Assembly (NCBI RefSeq): GCF_019038415.1 | Contig: NZ_JAFKRG010000011.1 | Span: 1-64,000 of the forward strand | Direction of reading: 5' to 3' | Length of the DNA: 64,000 nt | Origin: Synechococcus sp. CCY 9618 | Lineage (GTDB): Bacteria; Cyanobacteriota; Cyanobacteriia; PCC-6307; Cyanobiaceae | Shown: in pieces, positions 42,378 through 52,118 of the stretch | How the letters are laid out: every line of letters starts with the position of its first letter | Position numbering within the stretch: the stretch's first letter is position 1 | Made by a program: the position numbers and the translations under genes | Notes under the pieces: generated by a model | The model's database searches: none | Told to the model about the DNA's origin: nothing | What the model saw: only the letters and a program-made list of their open reading frames with translations

Positions 42378-43196
42378 ATGGCACCGCTCCGGATCCTGAT
42401 CAGCAACGACGACGGGGTTTTCGCCGACGGCATCCAGGCCCTGGCCGCCGAAGCCGCCGGCCGCGGCCACCTGGTTTCGGTGGTCTGTCCCGACCGGGAA
42501 CGGTCCGCCACCGGCCATGGCCTCACCCTGCAGACGCCCCTGCGGGCGGAGCGGGCCGATGAGCTGTTCGCCGCCGGTGTCACGGCCTGGGCCTGCAGCG
42601 GCACGCCGTCCGATTGCGTCAAGCTGGCCCTGTTCCGGCTGCTGGAGCAGCCCCCGGATCTGGTGCTCTCCGGCATCAACCACGGCCCCAACCTCGGCAC
42701 CGACGTGCTCTATTCCGGCACGGTCTCAGCGGCCATGGAGGGGACGATCGAGGGTCTGCCGGCCCTGGCGGTGAGCAGCGCCGATTTCCACTGGCGCCGG
42801 TTCGAGGCGGCCGCGGCCCTGGCCCTCGACGTGGCCGAGGGCCTGCACGCGGCCGGCTGGCCCGAGGGGCTGCTGCTCAACCTCAACGTGCCCCCCCACC
42901 CCGCCGAGAGCCTGGGTCCGCTGCGCTGGTGCCGCACGGCCGTGCGCCGCTACATCGACCAGTTCGAGAAGCGCACCGACCCCCGGGGCCGTACCTATTA
43001 CTGGCTGGCCGGTGAGGTGGTCGATGATCTCGAGGGCACCGGAGCCGGCCCGGCTGACTGGCCCACCGACGTGGCCTGGGTGCGGCAGGGCGGCTCTTCC
43101 CTCACCCCCCTGCAGCCCGAACTCTTCTGGCGTGGTTCGATCCCTTCCCTGCCCGCCCTGGAGGCCGTCGGCCGCAGTGATCAGCTCCTGCGGTAG
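42378..43196 (+). CDS. surE: 5'/3'-nucleotidase SurE
   Basis: A 272-residue metal-dependent nucleotidase. [19 protein letters not shown] contains the ND-D metal site, [17 protein letters not shown] the conserved Ser-containing loop, [15 protein letters not shown] and [22 protein letters not shown] the remaining active-site elements. Family proteins dephosphorylate nucleoside monophosphates and short polyphosphates. Start at ATG 42378. Its end overlaps the convergent DUF3611 gene by 16 bases. Confidence 0.94.
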   Translation: MAPLRILISNDDGVFADGIQALAAEAAGRGHLVSVVCPDRERSATGHGLTLQTPLRAERADELFAAGVTAWACSGTPSDCVKLALFRLLEQPPDLVLSGINHGPNLGTDVLYSGTVSAAMEGTIEGLPALAVSSADFHWRRFEAAAALALDVAEGLHAAGWPEGLLLNLNVPPHPAESLGPLRWCRTAVRRYIDQFEKRTDPRGRTYYWLAGEVVDDLEGTGAGPADWPTDVAWVRQGGSSLTPLQPELFWRGSIPSLPALEAVGRSDQLLR

Positions 43197-43762
43197 ACCC
43201 GCTGGAGCAGCCACAGGCTCAGGATCAGGGCGATCACGTGGGCGAACAGCACCTGGGTGTTGCTCAGCACCGAGAGCATCTCGATCGAGGTGATCGGCAG
43301 CCCCACCACCCGGCCGCCGCTGCCCGGTGTCGCCTGCAACTGGGCCCCGAGGAAGCCGGGCACCTGCTGGGAGGCCTGCACGAACAGGCTGCCGGCCAGG
43401 GCCTGGTAGCCCACGGCGGCCAGGGTCAGGCCGGCCACATCGGCCACCAGGCCCCGCTTCACCAGGCGGGAGGTCTCCCCCTTGCTGGGCCGGACCGGGC
43501 TGGCCAGGGCACGGCCGCAGCGCACCACCAGCCAGGATTGCCACAGACTCCAGAGCAGAACCAGGAACGAGAGGGTGGTGAGGGAGAGGCCGGGCCCCAG
43601 CCCCAGGGCGCGAGAGGAGTTGGCCGCCAGCCGGCCACCGATGTTGTTGAACATCAGCACCACCACCACCACCACCCCGAGGGCCAGCTGGACCCAGAAG
43701 CGCACCCAGCCCGTGCGGCGGAGAGCATTGGCCATGCGCTGCAGGTCCAGCTGGTCGGCCAT
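43181..43762 (-). CDS. DUF3611 membrane protein
   Basis: A 193-residue integral membrane protein with four hydrophobic segments. The end [20 protein letters not shown], then [18 protein letters not shown], is the family signature, as is [21 protein letters not shown]3611 is found in cyanobacteria and plastid-bearing eukaryotes; function unknown. It starts 30 bases from the divergent ribF. Confidence 0.85.
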   Translation of the reverse strand: MADQLDLQRMANALRRTGWVRFWVQLALGVVVVVVLMFNNIGGRLAANSSRALGLGPGLSLTTLSFLVLLWSLWQSWLVVRCGRALASPVRPSKGETSRLVKRGLVADVAGLTLAAVGYQALAGSLFVQASQQVPGFLGAQLQATPGSGGRVVGLPITSIEMLSVLSNTQVLFAHVIALILSLWLLQRVYRRS

Positions 43763-43792
43763 GGAGAGGGGAACGGCGACTCCAAACTTGCC

Positions 43793-44770
43793 ATGGGAGG
43801 ATCCTGGCGGCGAGGGCGCACGCCTTTGATCCCGCTTCACGATCCCCAGGACGCCCTGCGCCCCACCGCCATCGCCCTGGGCAGCTTCGATGGGCTGCAC
43901 CAGGGCCACCGTCGCGTGATCGCCGCGGTCACGGACTCTCTGCTGCCGGGGGACGAGGTCGTGGTGCCCACCGTGGTCAGCTTCTGGCCCCATCCCCGGG
44001 AGGTGCTTCACCGGGAACCCCGGCTGCGTCTGGATCTGCCCGAGGAAAAGCTCACGCTGCTGGAACCCCTCGGTATCCGCCAGCTGGTGCTGGTGCCCTT
44101 CACCCTGCCCCTGGCGGCGCTCACTCCGGAGCAGTTCGTGGTCCAGGTGCTGGCGGATCGGCTCCAGGCGCGGCGCATCGCCGTGGGAACCAACTTCCGC
44201 TTCGGGGTCGCCCGCAGCGGCGATGCCGACGACCTGGCCCGCATCGGCGCCGCCCACGGCATCGACGTCCGCGTGGTGCCCATGCTCTGGGATGGGACCG
44301 AGCGGGTCAGCAGCAGTCGCATCCGGCGCGCCCTGGCGGCCGGCGACATCGGCGAGGCCGAACGGCTGCTGGAGCGTCCCTACCGGTTCAGTGGCCAGGT
44401 GGTGAGCGGCCGGGGCCTGGGCCGGACCCTGGGCTGGCCCACCGCCAACCTGCAGGTGGACGGTCGCAAGTTCCTGCCCCTGGAGGGGGTCTATGCCGCC
44501 CTGGCCTGGCGTGATGGCGACGAGCCGGCGATGGCGGCGGTGATGAACCTGGGCCCCCAGCCCACGGTGGATCCCCTGGCTCCCTCGGCGGTGGAGGTGC
44601 ACCTGCTCGACCGCCGGCTCGAGCTGGCCGGGGCGCGGCTGACGGTGCAGCCCCTGCGGCTGCTGCGGCGCCAGCAGGCCTTCGCCAGCCTTGAGGATCT
44701 CAGCGCTCAGATCCGGCGGGATGCGGACCAGGCCCGGCAGGACTGCCTTGCCCGGGATGGGGTGCTCTGA
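43793..44770 (+). CDS. ribF: Bifunctional riboflavin kinase / FAD synthetase
   Basis: A 325-residue enzyme. The N-terminal FAD synthetase (nucleotidyltransferase) domain has IALGSFDGLHQGHRRVI, FWPHPREVL and the ISSTRIR-like VSSSRIRRAL. The C-terminal flavokinase domain has GRGLGRTLGWPTANLQV and MNLGPQPTV. It turns riboflavin into FMN and FAD. ATG 43793 is the first convincing start. Together with ribD elsewhere in the window it covers parts of flavin synthesis. Confidence 0.93.
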   Translation: MGGSWRRGRTPLIPLHDPQDALRPTAIALGSFDGLHQGHRRVIAAVTDSLLPGDEVVVPTVVSFWPHPREVLHREPRLRLDLPEEKLTLLEPLGIRQLVLVPFTLPLAALTPEQFVVQVLADRLQARRIAVGTNFRFGVARSGDADDLARIGAAHGIDVRVVPMLWDGTERVSSSRIRRALAAGDIGEAERLLERPYRFSGQVVSGRGLGRTLGWPTANLQVDGRKFLPLEGVYAALAWRDGDEPAMAAVMNLGPQPTVDPLAPSAVEVHLLDRRLELAGARLTVQPLRLLRRQQAFASLEDLSAQIRRDADQARQDCLARDGVL

Positions 44771-44838
44771 GCCGCCCGCCGCTGCCCACCCCGCGCGAAT
44801 CTGTCCCATACCCTGGAGAGCTCACCTGCCCCGGTCCG

Positions 44839-45936
44839 GTGACGTCTGAGTCCCCCATCCCGTCGCCGCCAGGCCTCGAGCGCGCCGCCATCGACCGGTT
44901 GCTGGACGCCAACCTCGACCGGGCCCGGGAGGGGTTGCGGGTGCTCGAGGACTGGGCCCGCTTCGCCCTGGATCGCCCCGATCTGGTGGCCCGCAGCAAG
45001 GATCTGCGCCAGCGCCTGGGAGGGCTGCACCGCGACCGCTACAAGCGGGCCCGCCACACCGCCAGTGACCCGGCCGCGGGCATGGCCCATCCGGCCCAGG
45101 CCGAGCGAGCGGACGGTGCCGCCGTGCTGGCCGCCAACGCCGCCCGGGTGCAGGAAGCCCTGCGGGTGCTGGAGGAGTTCGGCCGCCTGGAGGATCCCCT
45201 GCTGGCCAGCGAAGCCGCGGCCTGCCGCTATGCCCTCTACGACCTGGAGGTGGACCTGCTCCAGGCCGGTCGGGGCGGCGACGAGCGCCGGGCCCTGCTG
45301 CGCCGCTGCCACCTGTACCTGGTCACCCGTCCGGAGCCGGACCTGGAGGGCGTGGTGGCCGCCGCCCTGGCGGCCGGGGTGCGGCTGGTTCAGTACCGCG
45401 CCAAGCCTGAGGATGGCGGCCTGGCCGGGGCCCCCGCCGACGACCGGGCCCGCTTTGCCCAGGCCGGCGTCCTGCGGGAGCTCTGCCATCGCCACGGTGC
45501 CCTGTTCCTGGTGAACGACCGCATCGACCTGGCCCTGGCGGTGGGGGCCGACGGCGTGCATCTGGGCCAGGGAGACCTGCCCCCCTCCGTGGCCCGTCGC
45601 CTGCTGGGACCGGAGCGGCTGATCGGCCGCAGCACCCACCGGCTCGAGGAGCTGCGCCAGGCGGTGGCCGACGGCTGCGATTACGTGGGCGTGGGGCCGG
45701 TGAACGCCACCCCCACCAAACCCGGCCGGGAGCCGGTGGGGCTGGCCTACGTGGCCCAGGCGGCGGCGGAAAGTCCCCTGCCGTTCTTCGCCATCGGCGG
45801 CATCGAGGTGGCCAACCTGGCGGAGCTGCGCCGCGCCGGGGCGGATCGGGTGGCGGTGGTGCGTGCGATCACGGCGGCGGAGCAGCCGGCCGCCGCCGCC
45901 GCCGCCCTCCTGGCCGGTCTGGAGACCGCGGCATGA
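44839..45936 (+). CDS. thiE: Thiamine-phosphate synthase with N-terminal extension
   Basis: A 365-residue protein. The C-terminal 200 residues are a normal ThiE barrel: VRLVQYRAKPED, FLVNDRIDLALAVGADGVHL, GRSTHRLEELRQA, DYVGVGPVNATPTKPG and FAIGGIEVANLAELRRAGA. The N-terminal ~140 residues (ERAAIDRLLDANLDRAREGL, VLAANAARVQEALRVLEEFG) form the extra helical domain found in cyanobacterial ThiE proteins. Joins the pyrimidine and thiazole parts of thiamine. GTG start. It overlaps thiS by ATGA. Confidence 0.92.
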   Translation: MTSESPIPSPPGLERAAIDRLLDANLDRAREGLRVLEDWARFALDRPDLVARSKDLRQRLGGLHRDRYKRARHTASDPAAGMAHPAQAERADGAAVLAANAARVQEALRVLEEFGRLEDPLLASEAAACRYALYDLEVDLLQAGRGGDERRALLRRCHLYLVTRPEPDLEGVVAAALAAGVRLVQYRAKPEDGGLAGAPADDRARFAQAGVLRELCHRHGALFLVNDRIDLALAVGADGVHLGQGDLPPSVARRLLGPERLIGRSTHRLEELRQAVADGCDYVGVGPVNATPTKPGREPVGLAYVAQAAAESPLPFFAIGGIEVANLAELRRAGADRVAVVRAITAAEQPAAAAAALLAGLETAA

Positions 45937-46187
45937 GGACAGATCCGCAGGAGTCGGGAGCCGAACCGCCCGGTATCGGGGAGATCCGCCTGCAGGTGAA
46001 CGGCGAGGAGCGCCGCTGTCCTGCCGGCCTGCGGCTCGACGCGATGCTGCTGGCCCTGGGCTACCAGCCCCGTCTGGTGGTGGTGGAGTTCAACGGCAAG
46101 ATTCTCGGCCGGCATCACTGGTCGACCCAGGAAGTGGTGGAATCCGATGTGCTGGAGGTGGTCACCATCGTGGGGGGTGGTTCCTAG
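45933..46187 (+). CDS. thiS: Sulfur carrier protein ThiS
   Basis: An 84-residue ubiquitin-like protein (IRLQVNGEERRCPAG, LLALGYQPRLVVVEFNGKIL) ending in VTIVGGGS. The near-terminal Gly-Gly is the thiocarboxylation site; one Gly and a Ser follow it, so either the tail is trimmed or the active form ends differently, a variation also seen in other cyanobacteria. Supplies sulfur for the thiazole ring. Its ATG overlaps the thiE stop. Confidence 0.88.
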   Translation: MRTDPQESGAEPPGIGEIRLQVNGEERRCPAGLRLDAMLLALGYQPRLVVVEFNGKILGRHHWSTQEVVESDVLEVVTIVGGGS

Positions 46188-46202
46188 ATTCCAGCCATTG
46201 CG

Positions 46203-47159
46203 ATGGCTGAGATGATGGGAAATCGCCTGCTTCGGCGTCTGGCCGGCCTGATGGTCCTGCCCCTGCTGATGGCTGGCCTGCTGGTCACTGCGCCCCAGCC
46301 GGCCCAGGCCGCCAGCGGCGGCCGCATCGGTGGCGGCAGCTTCCGCTCGGCCCCCTCCATTCCCCGCAGCTACGGCGGTGGTGGTGGGTATGGCGGCGGT
46401 TACGGCGGTGGTTACCGGGGCGGCGGCATCGGCTTCCCCTTCATCGTGCCGATCTTCGGCTTCGGGGGCGGAGGCCTGTTCGGCTTCCTGATCCTGATGG
46501 CGGTGGTGGGCGTGGTGGTCAACGCCCTCCGGGGCGGCGGCGGCGGCTCGGGCCTGCCGGGTTCCGGTTCCGCCATGACCTATCAGGCCCGCCCTGACGG
46601 CCCCGTCTCGATCGCCCAGATTCAGGTGGGGCTGCTGGCCTCCGCCCGTGACCTCCAGAACGACCTGCGGCGCCTGGCCGGCGTGGCGGACACGTCCAAC
46701 AGCACCGGCCTGCAGAGGGTCCTGCAGGAAACCAGCCTGTCCCTGCTGCGCCACCCCGATCTCTGGGTGTACGCCAACGGCGAGGTGGGCCAGGTGCCCT
46801 TCGCCAGCGCCGAATCCACCTTCAACCGGCTCTCGATGCAGGAGCGCAGCAAGCTGGAGCGGGAGCTCACCGCCAACGTGGCCGGTCGCCGCTTCAGCGA
46901 GCCTGCGGCCGTGGCCCCCGGAGTGAGTGATGCCACCAGCGATTTCATCGTGGTGACCCTGCTCGTGGCCAGCCGCAACCGAGTGCCCATCAAAGGGGCC
47001 CGCTCCGCCGAGGACCTGCGGGATTCCCTGCAGAAGCTGGGGGCCGTGAGCGCCGATGATCTGCTGGCCTTGGAGGTGATCTGGCAGCCGGAGGGTGCCG
47101 GCGAGGTGCTGAGCACCGAGCAGGTGATCACCGCCTATCCCGAACTGCAGCACCTCTGA
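46203..47159 (+). CDS. DUF1517 membrane protein
   Basis: A 318-residue protein with a signal peptide ending in PAQAA, then a glycine/tyrosine-rich low-complexity segment (repeats of YGGG and GGYGGGY), a membrane helix (GGLFGFLILMAVVGVVVNAL) and a C-terminal DUF1517 domain (AQIQVGLLASARDLQNDL, LQRVLQETSLSLLRHPDLWV, DFIVVTLLVASRNRVPI). The family is shared by cyanobacteria and plastids, with no firm function. It follows thiS by 15 bases. Confidence 0.85.
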   Translation: MAEMMGNRLLRRLAGLMVLPLLMAGLLVTAPQPAQAASGGRIGGGSFRSAPSIPRSYGGGGGYGGGYGGGYRGGGIGFPFIVPIFGFGGGGLFGFLILMAVVGVVVNALRGGGGGSGLPGSGSAMTYQARPDGPVSIAQIQVGLLASARDLQNDLRRLAGVADTSNSTGLQRVLQETSLSLLRHPDLWVYANGEVGQVPFASAESTFNRLSMQERSKLERELTANVAGRRFSEPAAVAPGVSDATSDFIVVTLLVASRNRVPIKGARSAEDLRDSLQKLGAVSADDLLALEVIWQPEGAGEVLSTEQVITAYPELQHL

Positions 47160-47222
47160 CCTCCGAGGCCTTGCCTGGCCAGCCTCGGGCACCCACACTG
47201 CGGTCCAGACGCATGCGATCCG

Positions 47223-47381
47223 ATGGTTCCGCGCCGGATCAGCTGGGTCAACACCACCGTGCTGCTCGAGGCCATCGAACGCTACGAACAGGGACGTCTG
47301 CCCCGCTCCCTCACCCTCTGGCTGCAGGCCGTCCTGGAGATGGATGGTCCGCCCTCAGGACCCCTGCGCCCCGGTGGCTGA
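47223..47381 (+). CDS. Small hypothetical protein, 52 residues
   Basis: A short frame with good codon use: MVPRRISWVNTTVLLEAIER, then YEQGRLPRSLTLWLQAVLEM. Mostly helical with a basic N-terminus. The 3' end overlaps the larB end by 27 bases. It could be a small cyanobacterial gene downstream of DUF1517, but there is no strong ribosome-binding site. Function unknown. Confidence 0.45.
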   Translation: MVPRRISWVNTTVLLEAIERYEQGRLPRSLTLWLQAVLEMDGPPSGPLRPGG

Positions 47382-48092
47382 CGGGACCGTCCCGGCCGTC
47401 AGCTGCAGGATCCGCAGGGCCGCCATGGCCGCTCCATAGCCGTTGTCGATGTTCACCACGGTGAGGCCGGGAGCGCAGCTGGCGAGCATGCCCATCAGGG
47501 CCGCCTGACCCCCGGCACTCACGCCGTAGCCCACCGAAACCGGCACGCCGATCACCGGCTGGGGCAGCAGGCCTGCCAGCACGGTGGGCAGGGCTCCCTC
47601 CATGCCGGCGCAGGCGATCAGCACCCGGGCCCGGCGCAGTCCCTCCAGCTGGCCCAGCAGCCGGTGCAGCCCGGCAACGCCCACATCCAGCACCAGGTCG
47701 CTGGCCACCCCGTGGCAGGCCAGAGCCAGACGGGCTTCCGCCGCCACCGCCCTGTCGCTGCTGCCGCCGCTCAGCACCGCCACCCGGCCCAGGGAGGGGT
47801 CGACAGGCGGCGGATCGGGCCAGGTGAGGCAGCGGGCCAGAGGATGGTGCACAGGCAGGGCGATGCTCCCCGTCCCGTCGCCGCGAAGGGCCAGTTGCCG
47901 CTCCACCGCGGCGGCCTTCTCCGCCGACACCCGCGTCACCAGCGCCAGCTCCCCTGCCTGCCGCAGCCCCTGGATGACCGCGGCGATCTGCTCGGCGCTC
48001 TTGTGCTCCCCCCACACCGCCTCCACCATGCCCAGCCGCTGGCGGCGGCCCAGATCCAGCCGGGCGTCCCCGCTGAGGTCATCCCCGCTCAC
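47355..48092 (-). CDS. larB: Nickel-pincer cofactor carboxylase/hydrolase LarB
   Basis: A 245-residue LarB. The N-terminal GMVEAVWGEHKSAEQIAAVI and the PurE-like C-terminal half (VAVLSGGSSDRAVAAEARL, VLIACAGMEGALPTVLAGL, VIGVPVSVGYGVSAGGQAAL, NIDNGYGAAMAAL) are characteristic. LarB carboxylates nicotinate adenine dinucleotide at the start of pincer-cofactor synthesis for lactate racemase-like enzymes. larC and larE are not in the window. Its ATG overlaps the TIGR03792 stop. Confidence 0.88.
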   Translation of the reverse strand: MSGDDLSGDARLDLGRRQRLGMVEAVWGEHKSAEQIAAVIQGLRQAGELALVTRVSAEKAAAVERQLALRGDGTGSIALPVHHPLARCLTWPDPPPVDPSLGRVAVLSGGSSDRAVAAEARLALACHGVASDLVLDVGVAGLHRLLGQLEGLRRARVLIACAGMEGALPTVLAGLLPQPVIGVPVSVGYGVSAGGQAALMGMLASCAPGLTVVNIDNGYGAAMAALRILQLTAGTVPSATGAQGS

Positions 48093-48607
48093 GGCATCTC
48101 CCTGGCGCTGGGGACCCTGGACCTGGTTGCACCCATGGGCTCAAGCTCGCCGGCGAATACCAGTGGGAAGGGGTTGGCGCCCCCGGCGGAGCCGGATCCG
48201 GAATCGGTGGCCAGGGCCCGGCGGGCCGCGGCCTCGAAGCGGCCCTGCACCGCGGCGATCTCGCGCTCCGGGATGGCCAGCCACTGATGGCGGCTGTGCC
48301 AGTGGATCAGCAGGACGCCCTCCTCCCGTTCGGCATCCCAGAGCAGTTCCCGGCCCAGGAAGCCGTCCTTGCGCTGCAGCCAGGGTTCCCAGGTTTCCTG
48401 TTCCGCCTGCCGCCAGGCCTGGCGGGCATCTGCGGGCACGCTCACCCGCAGGAGCTCGACCACGGGCGCCCCGTCGGGGTTCCGGCCCTGGGCAGGGGGT
48501 TCAGTGCTGCGGGCGAAGCCATCGCCGGGAAGACCCGCCAGCACGAGCACCACCAGCCAGAAACGGATCAGCAGGCTAAGCAGCCCGCCTGGAAGACGTC
48601 GACTCAT
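48089..48607 (-). CDS. TIGR03792 family protein
   Basis: A 172-residue protein with a signal peptide or membrane anchor ([20 protein letters not shown]) and the conserved segment [40 protein letters not shown] and [10 protein letters not shown] typical of a cyanobacterial family of unknown function. Overlaps ispF by 4 bases at its start and larB by 4 bases at its end, so the three are cotranslated. Confidence 0.8.
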   Translation of the reverse strand: MSRRLPGGLLSLLIRFWLVVLVLAGLPGDGFARSTEPPAQGRNPDGAPVVELLRVSVPADARQAWRQAEQETWEPWLQRKDGFLGRELLWDAEREEGVLLIHWHSRHQWLAIPEREIAAVQGRFEAAARRALATDSGSGSAGGANPFPLVFAGELEPMGATRSRVPSAREMP

Positions 48608-49089
48608 GGCAGCAGCAGCAGGGCCACGGCGTGGCTGGCGATGCCCTCCTCCCGGCCCGTGGGCCCGAGCCCCTCGTTGGTGGTGGCCTTCACCCCCACC
48701 AGGGTTGGATCCAGGCCCATGCGGGCGGCGATGGAGGCCCGCATGGCGGTGATGTGGGGCCGGAGCCGGGGCCGTTCGGCCACCACCACCGTGTCGACGT
48801 TGAGCACCTGCCAGCCCCGCTCCCGCACCAGCTCCATCACCCGCTCCAGCAGCATCAGGCTGTCGGCCCCCCGCCAGCGCTCGTCGTCGGGCGGAAAGTG
48901 GCTGCCGATGTCCCCCAGGCTGAGGGCCCCCAGCAGGGCATCCATCAGGGCGTGGACGAGCACATCGGCGTCGCTGTGGCCGTCCAGCCCCAGGCCCTCC
49001 GGATGCTCCAGGCGCACCCCGCCCAGGATCAGGGGGCGGCCGGGCACCAGGCGGTGGATGTCGTAGCCGTTGCCGATGCGCAGCTGCAT
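48604..49089 (-). CDS. ispF: 2-C-methyl-D-erythritol 2,4-cyclodiphosphate synthase
   Basis: A 161-residue enzyme of the MEP isoprenoid pathway. [11 protein letters not shown] and [20 protein letters not shown] supply the zinc ligands Asp-x-His and His; [11 protein letters not shown] and [20 protein letters not shown] complete the active site. Full family length. First gene of the ispF-TIGR03792-larB overlap chain, 80 bases after trmD. Confidence 0.94.
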   Translation of the reverse strand: MQLRIGNGYDIHRLVPGRPLILGGVRLEHPEGLGLDGHSDADVLVHALMDALLGALSLGDIGSHFPPDDERWRGADSLMLLERVMELVRERGWQVLNVDTVVVAERPRLRPHITAMRASIAARMGLDPTLVGVKATTNEGLGPTGREEGIASHAVALLLLP

Positions 49090-49169
49090 GGGGGGCGGGT
49101 GATGCAGCCCCAGTGTCGTCGGCCGGACCCTGCGGTGCGAACCGGGAGGCCGCTGCCAGACCCGAAGGC

Positions 49170-49865
49170 TCAGGCCTGCGGCCCGTTCTGCCAGCGGGCA
49201 TGGAGGTCCGGCCGCCGCTGGCGGGTGCGGGCCTCCTGCTGCTCCTGGCGCCAGCGGGCGATGGCGCCGTGGTCGCCGCTGCGCAGCACCTCCGGCACCG
49301 CCATGCCGCGGAACTCGGCCGGCCGGGTGTAGTGGGGGTGCTCGAGCAGCAGGCCGCTGTGGCTCTCGTCCTCCAGGCAGTCGGGGGAGCCCACCGTGCC
49401 GGGAAGCAGCCGCACCACGCCGCTGATCACCACCAGGGCGGGCAGTTCGCCGCCGGTGAGCACGAAGTCGCCCAGGGACACCTCCTCGTCCGCCAGGGCC
49501 CGGATGCGTTCGTCGAAGCCCTCGTAGTGGCCGCAGAGCAGCACCAGCTGGTCGTGGTCGCTCGCCCAGCGGCGCAGGTCGCTCTGGTGCAGCGGCCGCC
49601 CCTGGGGGCTCATCAGCAGCACCCGCCGCCGCGGCAGCACCGGGATCGCCTCGAACGCGGCGTAGACCGGCTCGGGCTTGAGCACCATGCCTGCGCCGCC
49701 GCCGTAGGGCACGTCGTCCACCTTGCGGTAGCGATCGGTGGCGTGGTCGCGCGGGTTGTGGGTGTGGAGCGTGGCGATGCCGGCGGCGAAGGCCCGGCCG
49801 ATCACCCCCAGCCCCAGCAGGGGCGTGAAGGCGTCCGGCACCAGACTCACCACGTCGAAGCGCAT
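49170..49865 (-). CDS. trmD: tRNA (guanine-37-N1)-methyltransferase TrmD
   Basis: A 231-residue SPOUT methyltransferase. The trefoil-knot motifs are clear: [52 protein letters not shown] and [20 protein letters not shown]. It methylates G37 of tRNAs to prevent frameshifting. Follows the phycobiliprotein lyase gene by 7 bases. Confidence 0.95.
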   Translation of the reverse strand: MRFDVVSLVPDAFTPLLGLGVIGRAFAAGIATLHTHNPRDHATDRYRKVDDVPYGGGAGMVLKPEPVYAAFEAIPVLPRRRVLLMSPQGRPLHQSDLRRWASDHDQLVLLCGHYEGFDERIRALADEEVSLGDFVLTGGELPALVVISGVVRLLPGTVGSPDCLEDESHSGLLLEHPHYTRPAEFRGMAVPEVLRSGDHGAIARWRQEQQEARTRQRRPDLHARWQNGPQA

Positions 49866-49872
49866 GCTGGAT

Positions 49873-50397
49873 TCAGCCGGCGGGCCGGCTGAGTCGCCGG
49901 ATCTCGGAGCTGAAGCTGGCCTGGCCCGGGCGGCCGTCGGCGCGGTGCTCGACGCTGCTGCGCAGGCGCAGGTTCGCCTTGGTGAACCAGATCCGCTCCT
50001 TCACCGTTCCGTTCTCCCGCTCGCTGGTGAGCTCCAGGCTGCCGTCCGGCCACAGCTGCCAGTGGCCGCCGGTGACACCGCCATCGGCGGCGCTCCCCTG
50101 GAAGCGGCCGTCCGGGCGGAACTGCAGCCGGTGACGGCCGCCGGCGGGCGGGGTGATCTCGAGGCCGCCGGGTTCCCCCTGCTCCTCCGGGGCCAGGTAG
50201 GCCACCTTCAGGTCGCCGCGCTCGGAACTGTGCCAGCTGGCCTCAGCCTCGGGGGCGGCGGCCGGGGGCTCCTCGAGGCGGAAACAGCTGCGCAGCGAGA
50301 GCCATTCGCCGGCACAGCACACCAGGAAGGCCTCGATCGTCTCGGGGGGAAAGGGGGCGATCACGGGCGGGGCGGGGGGCTCGGTCGCGCTGGTCAC
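49873..50397 (-). CDS. cpcS: Phycobiliprotein lyase, CpcS/CpeS type
   Basis: A 174-residue lipocalin-like protein: IEAFLVCCAGEWLSLRSCFR is the typical opening (F-x-x-C-x-G-x-W-x-S-x-R), followed by strands such as GGHWQLWPDGSLELTSE and the C-terminal VKERIWFTKANLRLRSSV. CpcS/CpeS lyases attach phycocyanobilin or phycoerythrobilin to cysteines of phycobiliproteins. Presence between era and trmD matches other picocyanobacteria and shows that the organism has phycobilisomes. Which bilin and protein it serves cannot be told. Confidence 0.85.
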   Translation of the reverse strand: MTSATEPPAPPVIAPFPPETIEAFLVCCAGEWLSLRSCFRLEEPPAAAPEAEASWHSSERGDLKVAYLAPEEQGEPGGLEITPPAGGRHRLQFRPDGRFQGSAADGGVTGGHWQLWPDGSLELTSERENGTVKERIWFTKANLRLRSSVEHRADGRPGQASFSSEIRRLSRPAG

Positions 50398-50493
50398 GGC
50401 AGGGGCGGCGGGAGATCGGGACGGTCGGGCCCTGGGGGGATCCTCGCAAACCCCGGGCCACCGCGGTGCGTCCGCGGAACCGAGGGGCAGGGG

Positions 50494-51498
50494 TCAGTCG
50501 CCCCGGTAGCCCAGCTCGGCCAGCCTTCCTGGATGGCTGCGCCAGTTCGGCACCACCTTGACGAACAGCTCCAGATAGACGGGGCCGTCGAACACCTTCT
50601 GCATCTGCAGCCGGGCCCCCTGGCCGATGGCCTTGAGCATCTGGCCGCCCTTGCCGATCAGGATCCCCTTCTGGCTGCTGCGTTCCACCAGCACGGTGGC
50701 CAGCACGGCCGTGCGTTCCTTGCCCTTGCCGCCTGCCTCGTCCTCGACGATCCGCTCGATCCGCACCGCCACCGAGTGGGGCACCTCCTCGCGGGTGAGG
50801 CTGAGCACCTGCTCGCGGATCAGTTCCGCCAGCAGCAGCTGTTCCGGCTGATCGCTGACCGCGTCGGCGGGATACAGCATCGGCCCCGGCGGCAGGTCGG
50901 CGGCCAGGGCCTCCACCAGGGCCGTGCAGCCGTCCCCCCGGAGGGCGCTGCAGGCATGCAGGGGCCAGTGGCGGGGGCGCTCGGCATCCGCCTCCAGCAG
51001 TTCCCGGTAGGTGGCGGCCAGATCCTCGGCGTCCGCCCCCACCCGGTCGCTCTTGTTGAGGGCCACGTGCACCGGCACCCGGCTGTGGCGCAGCAGGTCG
51101 ACGATGAAACCGTCACCGCGGCCGGCCGGCTGGCTGGCATCCACCAGCAGCAGCACCACGTCCACCTCGCCGATGGCCCCGCGGGCGCTCTGCACCAGCC
51201 GCTCCCCCAGCAGGTGGTGGGGCTTGTGGATGCCGGGGGTGTCGAGCAGCACCAGCTGGGCCGACGGGGTGGTGAGGATGGCCCGCAGCCGGTTGCGGGT
51301 GGTCTGGGCCACGGGGGAGGTGATCGCCACCTTCTGGCCCACCAGCTGGTTGAGCAGGGTGGATTTGCCCACGTTGGGCCTCCCGATCAGGGCCACGAAG
51401 CCCGAGCGGAAGGGTGCGTCCGGGGTCGACGCCAGCGGTGCGGCCCCTTCGGAAGGGTGGGCATCGTCGGGGCTGGCGGTCGGGGCGCTCGGGTCCAT
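50494..51498 (-). CDS. era: GTPase Era
   Basis: A 334-residue GTPase for 30S ribosome assembly. G1 IGRPNVGKSTLLNQLVGQ, G2 AQTTRNRLRAILT, G3 LLDTPGIHKPHHLLGE, G4 LNKSD, and a C-terminal KH domain (KGILIGKGGQMLKAIGQGA, LELFVKVVPNWR). An N-terminal extension of about 30 residues rich in Pro, Ser and Ala precedes the G domain; ATG 51498 is the only good start. It is divergent from the gene to the right by 46 bases. Confidence 0.95.
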   Translation of the reverse strand: MDPSAPTASPDDAHPSEGAAPLASTPDAPFRSGFVALIGRPNVGKSTLLNQLVGQKVAITSPVAQTTRNRLRAILTTPSAQLVLLDTPGIHKPHHLLGERLVQSARGAIGEVDVVLLLVDASQPAGRGDGFIVDLLRHSRVPVHVALNKSDRVGADAEDLAATYRELLEADAERPRHWPLHACSALRGDGCTALVEALAADLPPGPMLYPADAVSDQPEQLLLAELIREQVLSLTREEVPHSVAVRIERIVEDEAGGKGKERTAVLATVLVERSSQKGILIGKGGQMLKAIGQGARLQMQKVFDGPVYLELFVKVVPNWRSHPGRLAELGYRGD

Positions 51499-51544
51499 AG
51501 CCTCAACACTGCCAGCCCATGGGCCCCGCCGCCCACACGCCGCC

Positions 51545-52108
51545 ATGACCGATGCCGCTCCCCTGACCGACACGCCGCTGCAGCCCACCTTTCCCCAGGC
51601 GATGGAGATCACGGCCCAGTGGCTGGGGCTCTGGGAGGCGGGGGAGCTCAGCGACGAGGTGCTGGCTGACCGGGTGGGGGAACTGGTGGCCAGTCGGGAT
51701 GGCGCCCGGGGGTTCTTCGTGGTGAGCCTCACCGGCGACGCCCCCCTGATGGACCGTCTGCCCGAACCGCTGGTGGCCTCCCTGCGGCAGGCCGGCGAGG
51801 GGGTGGTGGATCTCACCGCGCGCAACCTGGCGATGAGCACGGCCATGACCCTGCACCACAGCCGTTCGGGTGACCAGGAGCACCAGGCCGGGTCGGAGCG
51901 GGTGCAGCTGCGCAGCACGGAACTGCTGCGTCAGCTCGAACCGGTGGCGGTGAAGCGGCGTCTGGAATCCCTTCTGGCGGCCGCAGGGGACCGGGAGGAC
52001 CCTTGCCATGCCGTGGTGGCGGACAGGGCGTTTCTCGACCGATGGGGATATGACGCCGAGCAGAGGCTGGCCATCGCCGCAGCGATCGAAGCGGTGGCCG
52101 AAGCCTGA
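51545..52108 (+). CDS. Conserved hypothetical protein, 187 residues
   Basis: A soluble, acidic, helical protein (AMEITAQWLGLWEAGELSDE, RGFFVVSLTGDAPLMDRLPE, EPVAVKRRLESLLAAAG). I believe it belongs to a cyanobacterial family of unknown function usually placed beside era; no catalytic motif is visible. Start at ATG 51545. Convergent with the outer-membrane protein gene, 10 bases apart. Confidence 0.7.
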   Translation: MTDAAPLTDTPLQPTFPQAMEITAQWLGLWEAGELSDEVLADRVGELVASRDGARGFFVVSLTGDAPLMDRLPEPLVASLRQAGEGVVDLTARNLAMSTAMTLHHSRSGDQEHQAGSERVQLRSTELLRQLEPVAVKRRLESLLAAAGDREDPCHAVVADRAFLDRWGYDAEQRLAIAAAIEAVAEA

Positions 52109-52118
52109 GGCAGCCTTG